Numbered from the stretch's first letter, positions 27,299 to 37,132 are shown. The stretch is 64,000 bases of DNA from Bifidobacterium biavatii DSM 23969 (GCF_000741165.1 NZ_JGYN01000004.1:62001-126000), one strand, 5' to 3'. Numbers and translations: made by a program. Notes: generated from the sequence alone by a model not told the origin.

Positions 27299-29701
27299 TC
27301 AGCGGATGACGAGCGTGGTGAACGACCAGGCCGGCGCCGTGTACGTGCCGGACGCGAGGTTCGCCTCGTGGGCCGTCGGCTGGGTCGGCGATTCGGCGCC
27401 CTTGTCGCCCGCGTACGGATCGTCGCCGGTGAGCACGTTGGCGGTCGCGTTCGCGCGCGCGGTTTCGCTCACGCCGAGCGCGTCGAGCACTTGCGTCAGG
27501 TCGACGTCCGCGGCTTCCGGCAGCGCGTTGACGATGCGGATGTAGTCGACGCCGGCGACTTCGTCGCGCGAGACGGACACGGTGCGGCGCGGCTCGTCGG
27601 GCACTTCGTGGCCTTCGGCGACGACTTCGCCGTTGATCGTGAGCTTCATCGCCTCGCCGCGGTCGGTCACGTCGACGCGCACGTCCCACACGGTGCCGGG
27701 GCGCACGGCGTCCATCGACACTTCGGTGCCGGCGATGTTGTAGCCGGCGCCGTCGCGGATGAGGCCGAGGCCGAAGCCGCGGCCGAGCGACGTGCGGTTG
27801 TGGTTCTTGCCTGCGAGGTCGCCGGAGACGATGTTGACGCCCCACATGCCCTCGTGGTAGGTGACCTTGGCGCGGATCGTGTACGCGTCCGCATGGAGGT
27901 TCACGCCGAGGTCGATCGGACCGTTGCCGCGGTAGGAGACATCCGGCAAATCGACACGCTGGCCGTCGGCGGTTTCGATCGAGAAGTCGGCGAAGTCGGC
28001 GTGCGCGCCGCCGTCGATCTTCACACCGATCGTGTCGGGCAGTTCGCGGCGGAACGTGGTCGTGCCGTCGAGCGCGACCGGCCATGCGGTGTCGGCCGTG
28101 GTGGTCGCGTACATCTGCTGCACCCAGTAGCTGTACGGGTGGTAGACGTGCTCGTTGTCGAAGTAGATGAGGTTCGGGTTCCAGCTGTCGTGGCCGTTCT
28201 TGCAGAACAGCGGTGCGTAGGACGCCATGTGCACGACGTCGCCGTTCAATTCCATGCGGCCCATGAACGCGGCCTCGGACAGGCCGTTGATGAGGCCGGT
28301 GCCCCACGAGCCATATTCGCCGAGGTAGACCTTCGGGCCTTGGCGGTCGGCGTCGTCGTAGTGGTCGAGGTTGTGGAACCACCAGCTCGGCGCCTGGTAC
28401 GAGTGCTCGTCGACGATCGGCACCTGCGCCTCGCGCGCGTACGCCCAGCCCTGCTCGTAGTCCTGGCCGCTAGGCGCGGGACCGACGGTGCCGACGACGG
28501 TGATTTCGGGGTGCGCGGCCTTGACCGCGTCGAAGATCTGCTGGAAACGGCTCTTGAACACGTCGTCGATGAGATCCTCGTTGCCGATGCCGAGGTATTC
28601 GAGGCCGAACGGCTCCGGGTGACCCATCGCGGCGCGCTTGGCGGCCCACTTGTTGGTGGCCGGGTCGGCGTTGCAGAAGTCGATGAGGCCGAGCACCTCG
28701 TCGATGTAGGCGGGCATGTCCTCCTGCGCGACCGGGACCGGGCCCTGGCTCGTGTTCTGGCAGCTCACGCCGGCGGGCAGCACGGGCAGCGGCTTGGCGC
28801 CGATGGTCTCGCACAGGCGGAAGTACTCGTAGAAGCCGATGCGGAACGACTGGTGGTAGCCCCACACGTTGAAGTTGTGCGGGCGGTGTTCCACGTCGCC
28901 GATGGTTGTATCCCAGTGGTACATGTTGCTCATGCCGAGGCCGTGCGTGATGCAGCCGCCGGGGAAGCGCATGAAGCGCGGGTGCAGTTCGTCGAGCGCC
29001 TTCACCAGGTCCGGACGGAAGTGTTCGAGGCCCTTGTACGTGGTGCGCGGTTCGCACGAGACGAAGTCGACGTCGATGACGCCGGGCTGGTCGAACGCGA
29101 CGCGCAGCATGCCCTGCGACGCGACGACCGGCTTGCCGTCGGCGGTGCCAGCATCGCCGGCCGTCTCGCCGTCGCCCGCCGGCACGGTCAGTTCGGCGTG
29201 CAGCCATGACCAGTCGCCGCCCGCGTACGATGCGGGAGCGGTCAGTTCGGCCGTGGCGAGCGGCTTGCCGTCGTCGCCGACGAGCGCGACGGTCAGCGGC
29301 AGTTCGCGGTCGTGCGCGCGCGCCCACACGGTGAAGTCGTACGTTTCGCCGGCACGGAACACCATGCCGTCGAAGCCGATGTTTTCGAGCGCGACCGGAC
29401 CGCCGTCGACTGAGCCGACCTCGACGACCGCGTAGTGCGGGTTTTCGGTCGCGACCGGCGCGGCTTCGCGCACTCCGAACGCGGCGAATGAGCCGGCGGG
29501 CACGATCTTGCGCCACGCGGTGTAGTTGCTCCAGTCGCCCTTGTCAGCGCGGTTGTATTCGAACGCGCCGTTCTGCACGAGCTCGCTGTTCAGGCCGCCG
29601 TCGCCCGAATAGCTGATGTCCTCGAAGAAAATGCCCCACAGGTCGGTGCTGACCTTGCGCACGCCCGCTTTGTCGAGCGTCGCGACGAGTTTGTCCGTCA
29701 T
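27299..29701 (-). CDS. GH51 alpha-L-arabinofuranosidase
   Basis: An 800-residue cytoplasmic enzyme that removes terminal alpha-L-arabinofuranose. The N-terminus has the family start DLWGIFFEDISYSGDGGLN. A carbohydrate-binding-like segment (about residues 70-220) precedes the TIM barrel. The acid/base is Glu375 in GIGNED and the nucleophile Glu462 in YLGEYGSWG; RFMRFPGGCITHG is the typical third-strand motif. The C-terminal beta domain is complete. It has no signal peptide. It lies 49 bases after the GH27 gene and is probably in one operon with it and the symporter. Confidence 0.93.
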   Translation of the reverse strand: MTDKLVATLDKAGVRKVSTDLWGIFFEDISYSGDGGLNSELVQNGAFEYNRADKGDWSNYTAWRKIVPAGSFAAFGVREAAPVATENPHYAVVEVGSVDGGPVALENIGFDGMVFRAGETYDFTVWARAHDRELPLTVALVGDDGKPLATAELTAPASYAGGDWSWLHAELTVPAGDGETAGDAGTADGKPVVASQGMLRVAFDQPGVIDVDFVSCEPRTTYKGLEHFRPDLVKALDELHPRFMRFPGGCITHGLGMSNMYHWDTTIGDVEHRPHNFNVWGYHQSFRIGFYEYFRLCETIGAKPLPVLPAGVSCQNTSQGPVPVAQEDMPAYIDEVLGLIDFCNADPATNKWAAKRAAMGHPEPFGLEYLGIGNEDLIDDVFKSRFQQIFDAVKAAHPEITVVGTVGPAPSGQDYEQGWAYAREAQVPIVDEHSYQAPSWWFHNLDHYDDADRQGPKVYLGEYGSWGTGLINGLSEAAFMGRMELNGDVVHMASYAPLFCKNGHDSWNPNLIYFDNEHVYHPYSYWVQQMYATTTADTAWPVALDGTTTFRRELPDTIGVKIDGGAHADFADFSIETADGQRVDLPDVSYRGNGPIDLGVNLHADAYTIRAKVTYHEGMWGVNIVSGDLAGKNHNRTSLGRGFGLGLIRDGAGYNIAGTEVSMDAVRPGTVWDVRVDVTDRGEAMKLTINGEVVAEGHEVPDEPRRTVSVSRDEVAGVDYIRIVNALPEAADVDLTQVLDALGVSETARANATANVLTGDDPYAGDKGAESPTQPTAHEANLASGTYTAPAWSFTTLVIR

Positions 29702-29750
29702 GAAAAGTCTCCCGTTGATTAGCTTGTTAATGAATGTGCCGGATTACCGG

Positions 29751-31148
29751 TTACTTGCGATCAAGGGCGATCCACAGAGCGCCATGCGCCGGGATCGTGC
29801 CGGTGATGACGCGGTCCGCACCTTCGCCTTCGATGCGCACGTCGGCGGGCTTGCCGGGCGCGCCGGCGAACAGGTCGGTGAGCGTCCAGGCGTCGTTGCG
29901 CGCGCCGAGGCCGACGATGGACTGCAGCTGGATGTTGCCGCCGATCTCGAAGTCGTCGGAGCCGGTCCAGAACAGGGCCGCGTAGTGGCCGCCGCGGTGC
30001 GCGGAGGGCGTGCCGTCGGCCCAGTCGGCCGCGTCGGCGGCCCATACGATGAATTCGCCGCGGTAGGAGTCGTCCTCCCACCAGTGCTTGAAGATGCGTT
30101 CGCGTACGGTTTCGCGGTTGTTGGTCGAGCCGGCGAGCACCTCACGCAGCGCCGGATTGGCGAGCAGCGCGATCGTGTCGTCGGTGCTGGTCGGCAGGTC
30201 GCCGCCGACCATGAGCGGCGAACGGCCCATGCACCACAGGGCGAGCAGCGTCTTCTGCTCGTCGAGCGCCAGACGGGACTGGCGGTCGTCGCCACGCTCG
30301 GCGCGAAGGCCGATGTGGCCGAACGGCACCATGTCGGCGTCGGCCCAGTGGCCGGTCGTCTGGAACGGCGCCCAGCGGGCGAGGCGCGCGAACTGCTGGT
30401 AGATGTCCTCCCAGCGGTCCCACAGGTCGTCGGAGATGCGCCACATCTGCGCGTTTTCGCGCAGGAAGTCGACGTACGAGGTCGCCACCCAGCCGCCGGG
30501 CGACAGGGACAGATCGATGGAACGGCCGTATTTGGCTTCGGCCTTGGCGATCGCGCGGTGGTAGGCGGCGATTTCGTCGGAGTGGAACGGGGTCTGCATG
30601 TCGTCGACCTTGAGGAAGTCGAGCCCCCACGAAGCGAACAGGTCGAGCTGCGCGTCGTACCAGGCCTGCGCGCCCGGATGCTTCTGGTTGAGGCCGTAGT
30701 TGTCGGGGTTCCACTTGCACACGTGCTCGAGGTCGGCCACGTCCTTGGCGGTGTATTCGGTGCCGAGCACGGGCAGGTTTTTGTCGACGGCGATGCGCGG
30801 GATGCCGCGCATCATGTGCACGCCGAGCTTAAGGCCGAGCTCGTGGACTTTCTCGGCGAGCGGGCCGAAGCCCTTGCCGTCGGCGGCGGACGGGAAGCGC
30901 ACCGGGTCGGGCAACTGGCGGCCGTATTCGTCGAGGATGAGCGGGGCGTTGCTGTTGTAGCCGTGGGCGCGGGCGGTCGGGTCGTACCAGTCGATGTCGA
31001 TGACCAGCGTATCCCAGCCGGCGTCCTTGAGGTGTTCGGCCATGAACCGTGCGTTGGCGAGCACCTCATCCTCGTTGACGGTGGTTCCGTAGGAATCCCA
31101 GCTGTTCCAGCCCATCGGCGGGCGCCATACTTGGGGAAGATTCGCCAT
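29751..31148 (-). CDS. GH27 alpha-galactosidase-like enzyme
   Basis: A 465-residue protein beginning with the clan GH-D pattern PPMGWNSWDSYGTTVNEDE. The barrel contains DIDWYDP, LKLGVHMMRGIP, FLKVDDMQTP (nucleophile Asp about residue 182) and WRISDDLWDRW (acid/base Asp about residue 240). A C-terminal beta domain follows. GH27 enzymes cleave alpha-galactosides, with some acting on beta-L-arabinopyranosides, so either is possible in this arabinose-rich context. The start at 31148 follows GCAGGT. It has no signal peptide. It is the first gene of the operon and has a LacI-type operator upstream. Confidence 0.88.
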   Translation of the reverse strand: MANLPQVWRPPMGWNSWDSYGTTVNEDEVLANARFMAEHLKDAGWDTLVIDIDWYDPTARAHGYNSNAPLILDEYGRQLPDPVRFPSAADGKGFGPLAEKVHELGLKLGVHMMRGIPRIAVDKNLPVLGTEYTAKDVADLEHVCKWNPDNYGLNQKHPGAQAWYDAQLDLFASWGLDFLKVDDMQTPFHSDEIAAYHRAIAKAEAKYGRSIDLSLSPGGWVATSYVDFLRENAQMWRISDDLWDRWEDIYQQFARLARWAPFQTTGHWADADMVPFGHIGLRAERGDDRQSRLALDEQKTLLALWCMGRSPLMVGGDLPTSTDDTIALLANPALREVLAGSTNNRETVRERIFKHWWEDDSYRGEFIVWAADAADWADGTPSAHRGGHYAALFWTGSDDFEIGGNIQLQSIVGLGARNDAWTLTDLFAGAPGKPADVRIEGEGADRVITGTIPAHGALWIALDRK

Positions 31149-31186
31149 TGTGACCTGCTTTCGTCTGTGTGGTAAATCGCAAGCTA

Positions 31187-31204
31187 ATATGTACCGATAC
31201 ATAT
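31187..31204. promoter_or_regulatory. LacI-type operator upstream of the GH27 operon
   Basis: ATATGTACCGATACATAT is an 18-bp palindrome with half-site ATATGTA and central CG. It lies 39 bases upstream of the GH27 start in the divergent region shared with the broken lacI gene. It is the best copy of a motif found also at 31309, 35535, 35649 and weakly at 42498. Confidence 0.72.
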
Positions 31205-31308
31205 TTTATCGGCAAATCTCAATACGACAACCGGCAAACCTTTCGGAGAGTCGCCTGTCATTGCAACGTTCAGCGACACGCAACCACGATTTTACAAGCG
31301 GCGATTTT

Positions 31309-31326
31309 CTGCATACCGTTACATAA
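31309..31326. promoter_or_regulatory. Second operator-like site near the broken lacI
   Basis: CTGCATACCGTTACATAA matches the motif at 12 of 18 positions with an intact right half-site and lies 100 bases upstream of the lacI start. Autoregulation is possible. Confidence 0.45.
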
Positions 31327-31425
31327 CTAAGTTGCATAATTGATGACGGTGTAGCCGGCGATGCACGGCAATGGCCCCGGGCACGGGCCGCGGCGACAAG
31401 CCGGACGACCGCAAAGGAGACGATC

Positions 31426-32570
31426 ATGGCAAACAGCAAACCGACCCTGCGCGACGTGGCCGCGGCCGCCGGCGTCTCCCCCATGACCGCATCGAACGCG
31501 CTGCACGGCAAGGCGGGCGTCAAGGAATCAACGCGCGCCAAGGTCCTCGCCGCGGCCGAACAGCTCGACTACCGCATCAACCTGACCGCCAGCATGCTCA
31601 AGTCGGGCCGCAGCAACATCATCCACATCATCGTCAACGAATTCGATTCGCCGTTCTACTCCAAGCTCGTGCAAGCGCTCGCCACGGCGACCACCGAACG
31701 GGGGCTCACGCCGTTCGTCGAACAGACCAGCTATTCCCCCACTGCGGCCGAGCGGGCGCTCACCCGCAACCCGTTCTCCGACCAGCTGTTCGACGGCGAA
31801 ATCATCCACGCCTCCGGACTCGGCACCAACCTGCCGCTCGCCCGCATGAACGCGGGCCGTCCGCTCGTGCTCATCGACGGATGCGAGGAGACGCCCAGCG
31901 TGGACACCGTCAACTTCCCCAACGAGGAGGGCGCGCGGGCCGCCGTGCAGCATCTCATCGAACGCGGATGCCGCCGGATCGCGATCGTCGGCGGCGAATT
32001 CGTGCCGCGCGCGACGCTCGCGCACGTCGAGCACTCGTACGGCCTGCGCCTGCGTGGCGCGAGCGGCGCGTTGCTCGACGCCGGGCTGGCGTACGACGAG
32101 TCGATCATGTTCTACGGGTACAACAGCGACTACGGCATCAAGCTGGTCATGCGATCGGCGACGCGATCCTCGCGTCCCGGGGCGACACGGCCACGAAGGC
32201 CGATAAGGCCGGCCATGACGCCGAACCGCCGTCGGCCGCCGATGCGCCGTTTGACGGTGTGTTCTGCGCGAACGACTATGCGGCGTTCGGTGTGATCCGC
32301 GGGCTGAAGGACCGCGGGCTGCGCGTGCCGGAGGACGTGAAGGTGATCGGCATCGACGGCACGAGTTTCGGCGCGTATTCGACACCGACGCTGAGCACCA
32401 TCCAGGTCGATCTCGATCAGCTCGCCCAGTTCGCGCTCGACATGATCACGCGCCGCATCGAACGCGGCAACGTCGACGGCGCCGGCAACGCCACGGACGC
32501 CGCATCGGACCAGCCGGTGCGGGCGACCATCGGATACCGTCTGGTCGCCCGCGAATCCACCGAAGCCTGA
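31426..32570 (+). pseudogene. LacI-family regulator, interrupted by a frameshift
   Basis: The ATG at 31426 (GGAG upstream) encodes a normal LacI N-terminus (TLRDVAAAAGVSPMTASNAL, the HTH) and sensor domain up to YGYNSDYGIKLV near 32148. The reading then continues in a frame one base earlier with AIGDAILASRGD, FDGVFCANDYAAFGVIRGL and DVKVIGIDGTSFGAY to the stop at 32570. Restoring one base near 32147-32150 gives a 381-residue protein with an Asp/Ala-rich insert. As sequenced, a truncated protein with HTH but no complete effector domain would be made. It is the obvious candidate regulator of the palindromes at 31187, 35535 and 35649. Confidence 0.82.
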
Positions 32571-32641
32571 CCGGCCGCTCCGACGAGGAGAACATATGGC
32601 CATAACCGCCAACGACGATTGAGATGACCGGCAATGGTCTT

Positions 32642-32845
32642 TCCTGAAATTGAGCGGTGTTTCTGCCATATTGCACAGGTCAATTCGTAAATTGAGCGAC
32701 GGCAAACGCACAGCATGCACCTTCAACGACTCCATGAGCAGCCTTCATAGAGCAATTCAGCTCCGCGCAGCGTGCATGCCACCGCTCAATCGGCAAATCG
32801 ACCCAGCCACCACCAACGAAACACCGCTCAATTGGCGAATTGCCT
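32642..32845. repeat. Four-copy ~20-bp repeat cluster
   Basis: The motif CGCTCAATTnGCnAATTG occurs four times in the 321-base gap after lacI: minus strand at 32642-32656 (partial) and 32678-32698, plus strand at 32783-32803 and 32825-32845. A 16-bp exact inverted repeat (32648-32663 with 32818-32833) is part of it. No gene is seen in the gap. Confidence 0.75.
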
Positions 32846-32891
32846 CATACCGTTGTTGACGCACATCTCGCCGAGACCAGCACGGCTTCGT

Positions 32892-35462
32892 CTACCGCAA
32901 CCGTAAACAGTACGTTCCCACCGTGAGCCGCGAACCCGCGGCATACCCATCAGCGTTCACGCCCAGCACTGCGGTCACGCCCTCCGGCACCGCAATATCC
33001 AACGAGACGGTGCCGTCCGCGCTCTGTTTCCACGCCGCTTCGACGCGTCCGAACGGTGTCTCGTGCGCGGCCGAGCCGGAGGTCAGGCCGTGCGCGAGCG
33101 CGGCGTCAATCCGCGGAGCGACCAGCACTTCGCGCCAGCCGGGCGCGGCGAGCCGCAGGCCTCCGATCGCGTCGTGCATCCACGAGGCCACCGAGCCGAG
33201 CGCGTAATGGTTGAACGAGGTCATGTCTCCCGGGTTCACGTTGCCGTCAGGCAGCATCGAATCCCAGCGCTCCCACGTGGTCGTGGCCCCCATGCGCACC
33301 TGGTACAGCCACGAGGGGCACTTGTCGGACAGGAACAGCGAGAACGCCTCGTCCGCATGACCGGTCGCGCACAGCGCATCCAGCACGTACGGCGTGCCGG
33401 CGAAGCCGGTGCCGACCACGAACCCGCGTTCGTGCACCAGTTCGGCGAGCCGCTCGCCCGCGACCGAGCGCAGCCACGAACCGTTCTCTGCGTCGTCCAG
33501 CAGTTCGAGCGCGATGGCGAGCGCGTACGCGCACTGCGTGTCGGAGGTCATGCGTCCGTCGTCGCGGACGAACCGTGCGCGGAATCCGGCGCGGATGTGC
33601 GCGGCCAGCCGGTCGTAGTACGCGGCATCGTGCGCGACATCGTGCGCGGCGTCACGCGTAGCGTCATGTCCGCCCGCGGTCCGATCATCGCCGACGATGC
33701 GCAGCATGCGCGCGACCAGCGCGGCGGAATGCGCGGCGAACGCGGTGGCGACGAGCGGCTTTTCGGTCATGGCGCGGGCCGCATCGTCGGGCGGGGCGGT
33801 CGGGTCGAGCCAGTCGCCGAGCTGGCCGCACCACACGTCGGGCTCGCGGTCCCACACGCCGTCGTCGGACAGCAGCGAGGCCTCCTGGTCTGCCCAGCGG
33901 CGAGCCAGCGGCAGGTGCCGGCTCAGCACGTCCGCGTCACCGGTGGCCATGTACATCGCCCACGGCACCATCACCGCGGCGTCGCCCCACAGCGCGACCG
34001 CGTCGGGCTTGCCCCAGCCGGGGTACGGGTACGGCACGTAGTACGGCACCGTGCCCCACTTGTCGGTTTCGATGGCCACGTCGTCGAGCCAGCTGTCGAG
34101 GAATCCGGTCACGTCGTACAGGTATTCGGCAGTAGGCGCGAACACGGCGATGTCGCCGGTCCAGCCGAAACGTTCGTCGCGCTGCGGGCAGTCGGTGGGT
34201 ATCGACGCGAAGTTGGACAGCATGGACCAGCGCACGTTCTCGTGCAGCCGGTTGACGCGTTCGTCGGAGCAGGAGAACCAGCCGAGTCGGGTGTGCGCCG
34301 AGCTGTATACGCGCGTATGCAGGTCGGCGGCGGTGAGTTCGGCCCCGTCCGGCCAGCCGCCGATGACCGCGTACCGGAAGCCGTGCATGGTGAACCTCGG
34401 CTCCCACCATGTCGCAGTGTTCGCGGCGTCGCCGGACTGTCCATGGTCGTCGCGCCCGGCGTCGGCTGCGACGCCGTCGCATTCGCGTCCGGACGCGATA
34501 TATCTGTCGTGCTGCACGGCGCGGCGCAGCGGGCGCGTGGCGGGCGCGCCGTCGGGGTTGAGTACTTCGACGTGCTGGATGTCGATTTCGTGCCCGGTCG
34601 GAACGTTCGGGATGCGCAGAACGACGCGCTGCGTGCAGTTTTGCCCGAAGTCGACGAGCCAGCGGCCGTCGGCGAGCCGACTGATCGCGACGGGCTTGCG
34701 TTCGCCGATGCACCGGATCGCGGTGCCGTCTTCTGCCGGATACAGCGTGGTCCGGTCGAAGTCGAGCCGTTCGACCGGCTGCCATGCGCACGCAGGATCG
34801 GTCGACGGATCGTCGGCGCCGGAGCTGGTCGATACGTCACGGCCGGCATCGCCGCGTACCGGTCGGAATGGCTCATTGTCGCCGATGCTCCCGTCGGCCT
34901 TGTCGGCGTCATCCGGCCATGCCGGCAGCGTTGCTTGCGCGTCGAACGTTTCGCCTTCGTACAGGCCGCTGGACACGATCGGTCCGTATGCCGCGCACCA
35001 CAGCCCGTCGTCAGCGTTGCTGGCGATGACGATCTCGATCCCGTTTGCGTCGGTGATCTCGAGTTGCGCGATGAGGCCGAGTCGGCTGCCGTAGCAGTCC
35101 TGCTCGCCGCCGCCGAAGCCGATGCGGCCGCGGTACCAGCCGTCGCCGAGCCAGAAAACGAGCTCGTTGCGGCCGGCGCGCAGCAGGTCAGTCACGTCGT
35201 AGGTCCAGACGGGCAGGCGCGTGCCGTAGACGGTCCAGCCGGGCGTGAGCACGTCGTCACTGGCTTTACGGCCGTTGATGTCAGCCTCGACGAGCCCGTG
35301 CGCGCTGACGTGCAGCAGCGCGCGGGTTGGGGCCGCGTTCAGTTCGAGCATTCGGGCGATGACCGGCGGGCGTCGCATGCCAGTGTCGTTGACGACTTCG
35401 TTGTCGGGGCCGGCGATCATGTCGGCCGACTGCATCATTGGTGTGGTCTGTATGCTTGTCAT
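32892..35462 (-). CDS. GH78 alpha-L-rhamnosidase
   Basis: An 856-residue cytoplasmic enzyme with the GH78 layout: N-terminal beta domain (NELVFWLGDGWYRGRIGFGG), a second beta domain (RWLVDFGQNCTQRVVLRIP), and an (alpha/alpha)6 barrel with IPTDCPQRDERFGWTGD (containing the general-acid region) and TTTWERWDSM (base Glu region), then a C-terminal beta domain. It removes terminal alpha-L-rhamnose. Two low-complexity Asp/Ala/His-rich inserts are present (near residues 190-225 and 600-615). GGAG precedes the ATG at 35462. A palindromic operator half lies 73 bases upstream. Confidence 0.93.
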   Translation of the reverse strand: MTSIQTTPMMQSADMIAGPDNEVVNDTGMRRPPVIARMLELNAAPTRALLHVSAHGLVEADINGRKASDDVLTPGWTVYGTRLPVWTYDVTDLLRAGRNELVFWLGDGWYRGRIGFGGGEQDCYGSRLGLIAQLEITDANGIEIVIASNADDGLWCAAYGPIVSSGLYEGETFDAQATLPAWPDDADKADGSIGDNEPFRPVRGDAGRDVSTSSGADDPSTDPACAWQPVERLDFDRTTLYPAEDGTAIRCIGERKPVAISRLADGRWLVDFGQNCTQRVVLRIPNVPTGHEIDIQHVEVLNPDGAPATRPLRRAVQHDRYIASGRECDGVAADAGRDDHGQSGDAANTATWWEPRFTMHGFRYAVIGGWPDGAELTAADLHTRVYSSAHTRLGWFSCSDERVNRLHENVRWSMLSNFASIPTDCPQRDERFGWTGDIAVFAPTAEYLYDVTGFLDSWLDDVAIETDKWGTVPYYVPYPYPGWGKPDAVALWGDAAVMVPWAMYMATGDADVLSRHLPLARRWADQEASLLSDDGVWDREPDVWCGQLGDWLDPTAPPDDAARAMTEKPLVATAFAAHSAALVARMLRIVGDDRTAGGHDATRDAAHDVAHDAAYYDRLAAHIRAGFRARFVRDDGRMTSDTQCAYALAIALELLDDAENGSWLRSVAGERLAELVHERGFVVGTGFAGTPYVLDALCATGHADEAFSLFLSDKCPSWLYQVRMGATTTWERWDSMLPDGNVNPGDMTSFNHYALGSVASWMHDAIGGLRLAAPGWREVLVAPRIDAALAHGLTSGSAAHETPFGRVEAAWKQSADGTVSLDIAVPEGVTAVLGVNADGYAAGSRLTVGTYCLRLR

Positions 35463-35534
35463 CAGTTCACTCCATCGTTGAAGTAACAACGCGGGAACAT
35501 CCGCGTCGAAAACCTGCATTGCGCGTCATCGTAG

Positions 35535-35552
35535 CATCATATCGATACATAT
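35535..35552. promoter_or_regulatory. Operator-like site upstream of the GH78 gene
   Basis: The right half CGATACATAT matches the 31187 operator exactly; the left half is degenerate (CATCATAT). Confidence 0.5.
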
Positions 35553-35648
35553 CAGCAGCCTCATCCGACACTTCGCGCCACCTCCAATCAAGCCGGCAAT
35601 TCCCAGCAACAGCGCGGCGGTTCCCCTCTCCGCGTGTCGTACATATAA

Positions 35649-35666
35649 TTATGTACCGTTACATAT
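35649..35666. promoter_or_regulatory. Operator upstream of the GH43 gene
   Basis: TTATGTACCGTTACATAT matches the 31187 operator at 16 of 18 positions. It lies in the 349-base divergent region between GH78 and GH43 genes, 146 bases from the GH43 start. Confidence 0.65.
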
Positions 35667-35811
35667 TTGATCGACGCGAGCCATGATTTCGACGACACGA
35701 GCGCACCAGACGCCGGCAAAGCGAGCCGACGCCGACGCAACCGCGCCGGACGACACAGCCCGCAGCGATCCGCACCGACCGCATCCCGAAGACAAGGAAT
35801 CAACGAGGACC

Positions 35812-36861
35812 ATGAGCGAAACGAACACCCCCAAAACCGAAGCGTACCTTTTCGTGCACTTCATCGGCGACGAAAAGACCCCGACCGACGAGCAGCTGTA
35901 CTTCGCGCTCAGCCGCGACGGCGTCAAGTGGCACGACCTGCGCCCGGCCGGCAAGCCGGCGCTGACCTGGCTCGGCGGCGAGAAGGGCACACGCGACCCG
36001 CACATCGTGCGCGACCCGAATGGCGGCTTCCACATCGTCGCCACCGACCTGTCCATCCATTACCGCGGCGGTTGGGGCCCGCACGACGGCGCCACCACGA
36101 ACGGCTCCACCGGCCTGGTGATCTGGGACTCCCCCGACCTGGTGCACTGGAGCGAGCCGCGTCTCGTGGACGTCGCCTCGAAGATCCCGGGCGCGGGCAT
36201 GGCGTGGGCGCCGGAGGCCAGCTGGGACCCGGACAAGGAGCAGTGGATCGTGTTCTGGGCCACCAAGACCAACGAGGACGAGGCCGGCAGCCCGCTCAAC
36301 AACGAGCTCGGCGACCGCACGAACATGTACTACGCGACCAGCAAGGACCTCGTCACGTTCTCCGACCCGGTCAAGTGGATCGACCGCAAGAACGTCGTCA
36401 TCGACTCGACCATGCTGCGCGACGACGACGGCTGGTGGTACCGCGCGTCCAAGGATTCCGAGATCACGATCGAGCGCACGCGCAACCCGTACGCGAGCAC
36501 GTACGAGGTGCTGCGCACCGACGACGACCAGCAGTGGTCGTACGTCGGCTCGCTCACCGACATTCTCGGCAACGGCCGCTACTCGTGGCACTATCTCGAG
36601 GGCCCGGAGCTGTTCCGCTACAACGACGCCGACGTGAAGACGGTCAACGGCCGCGAGATGAAGTACGGCCTGATGTGCGACCAGTACGCCGAAGCGAAGG
36701 GCTATCTGCCGTTCCGTTCGGCCGATCTGTCCAGCCGCGACCCGCAGGACTGGGCCGTCGCCGACGACATCGACTTCGGCGGGCTCAAGAAGCGTCACGG
36801 CGCGATCCTGCCGATCACGGCAGCCGAATACGACGCCGTGGAGGCCGCGTTCAAGCTGTGA
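35812..36861 (+). CDS. GH43-like arabinosidase/xylosidase
   Basis: A 349-residue five-bladed beta-propeller glycosidase. Visible motifs include AYLFVHFIGD, GTRDPHIVRDPNGGFHIVATDL (Asp of the catalytic triad), MAWAPEASWDPDKEQWIVFWAT, and LEGPELFRYND (acid Glu). The family acts on arabinofuranosyl, xylosyl or galactosyl residues; the exact subfamily is not recognised. There is no signal peptide. It is a close paralogue of the gene at 44881-45933. The ATG at 35812 is preceded by GAGG. It is monocistronic and followed by a strong hairpin. Confidence 0.85.
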   Translation: MSETNTPKTEAYLFVHFIGDEKTPTDEQLYFALSRDGVKWHDLRPAGKPALTWLGGEKGTRDPHIVRDPNGGFHIVATDLSIHYRGGWGPHDGATTNGSTGLVIWDSPDLVHWSEPRLVDVASKIPGAGMAWAPEASWDPDKEQWIVFWATKTNEDEAGSPLNNELGDRTNMYYATSKDLVTFSDPVKWIDRKNVVIDSTMLRDDDGWWYRASKDSEITIERTRNPYASTYEVLRTDDDQQWSYVGSLTDILGNGRYSWHYLEGPELFRYNDADVKTVNGREMKYGLMCDQYAEAKGYLPFRSADLSSRDPQDWAVADDIDFGGLKKRHGAILPITAAEYDAVEAAFKL

Positions 36862-36872
36862 CCGTGACCAAT

Positions 36873-36907
36873 GAGGCCGGGATTGTCGCAACGACAATTC
36901 CGGCCTC
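36873..36907. terminator. Hairpin after the GH43 gene
   Basis: A 16-bp stem (one G-T pair) with a CAA loop, GAGGCCGGGATTGTCG pairing with CGACAATTCCGGCCTC, but no T run. It is probably a terminator or an RNA-stabilising hairpin. Confidence 0.6.
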
Positions 36908-37005
36908 GGCCATACGCCGACGGCATCACAACCCCGGTGTCCGCACGGTGCAATTGCCGCGCAGATACCGAGGTTGTCACGATTCACAGACTTTTCCCAG
37001 CCAAC

Positions 37006-37132
37006 CCGCACGATTCACCATGAATCGTGCGGTTATATAGGAATCACGGCCGAACAAGCCGCATTGCATAACTGAACATCCTTCTTCTTTCTCTCTTCTC
37101 CTTTCTTCGCCCGGCGGCTTCTCCCCGCCGGG
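37006..37132. repeat. Duplicated intergenic element, copy 1 (possible small RNA)
   Basis: Order on the plus strand: 12-bp perfect hairpin (37006-37032), conserved block GGTTATATAGGAATCACGG onward to 37075, a pyrimidine-only tract, and a GC hairpin (37110-37132) followed by T residues to 37141. A second copy with the same order lies at 43024-43146. No convincing ORF is shared. Confidence 0.6.

Noticed and set aside
27099..28382. Extension of the symporter frame far upstream (996 codons in total)
   Set aside because: The upstream ~430 codons overlap the GH51 gene on the same strand in another frame and are Arg/His/Pro-rich; the transporter itself starts at the TTG near 27098.
27284..29209. 641-codon plus-strand frame opposite the GH51 gene
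   Set aside because: It is the antisense of GH51, with low-complexity Val/Ala/Arg composition and no start site.
33063..35486. 807-codon plus-strand frame opposite GH78
   Set aside because: It mirrors the GH78 gene; catalytic motifs and ribosome site support the minus strand only.
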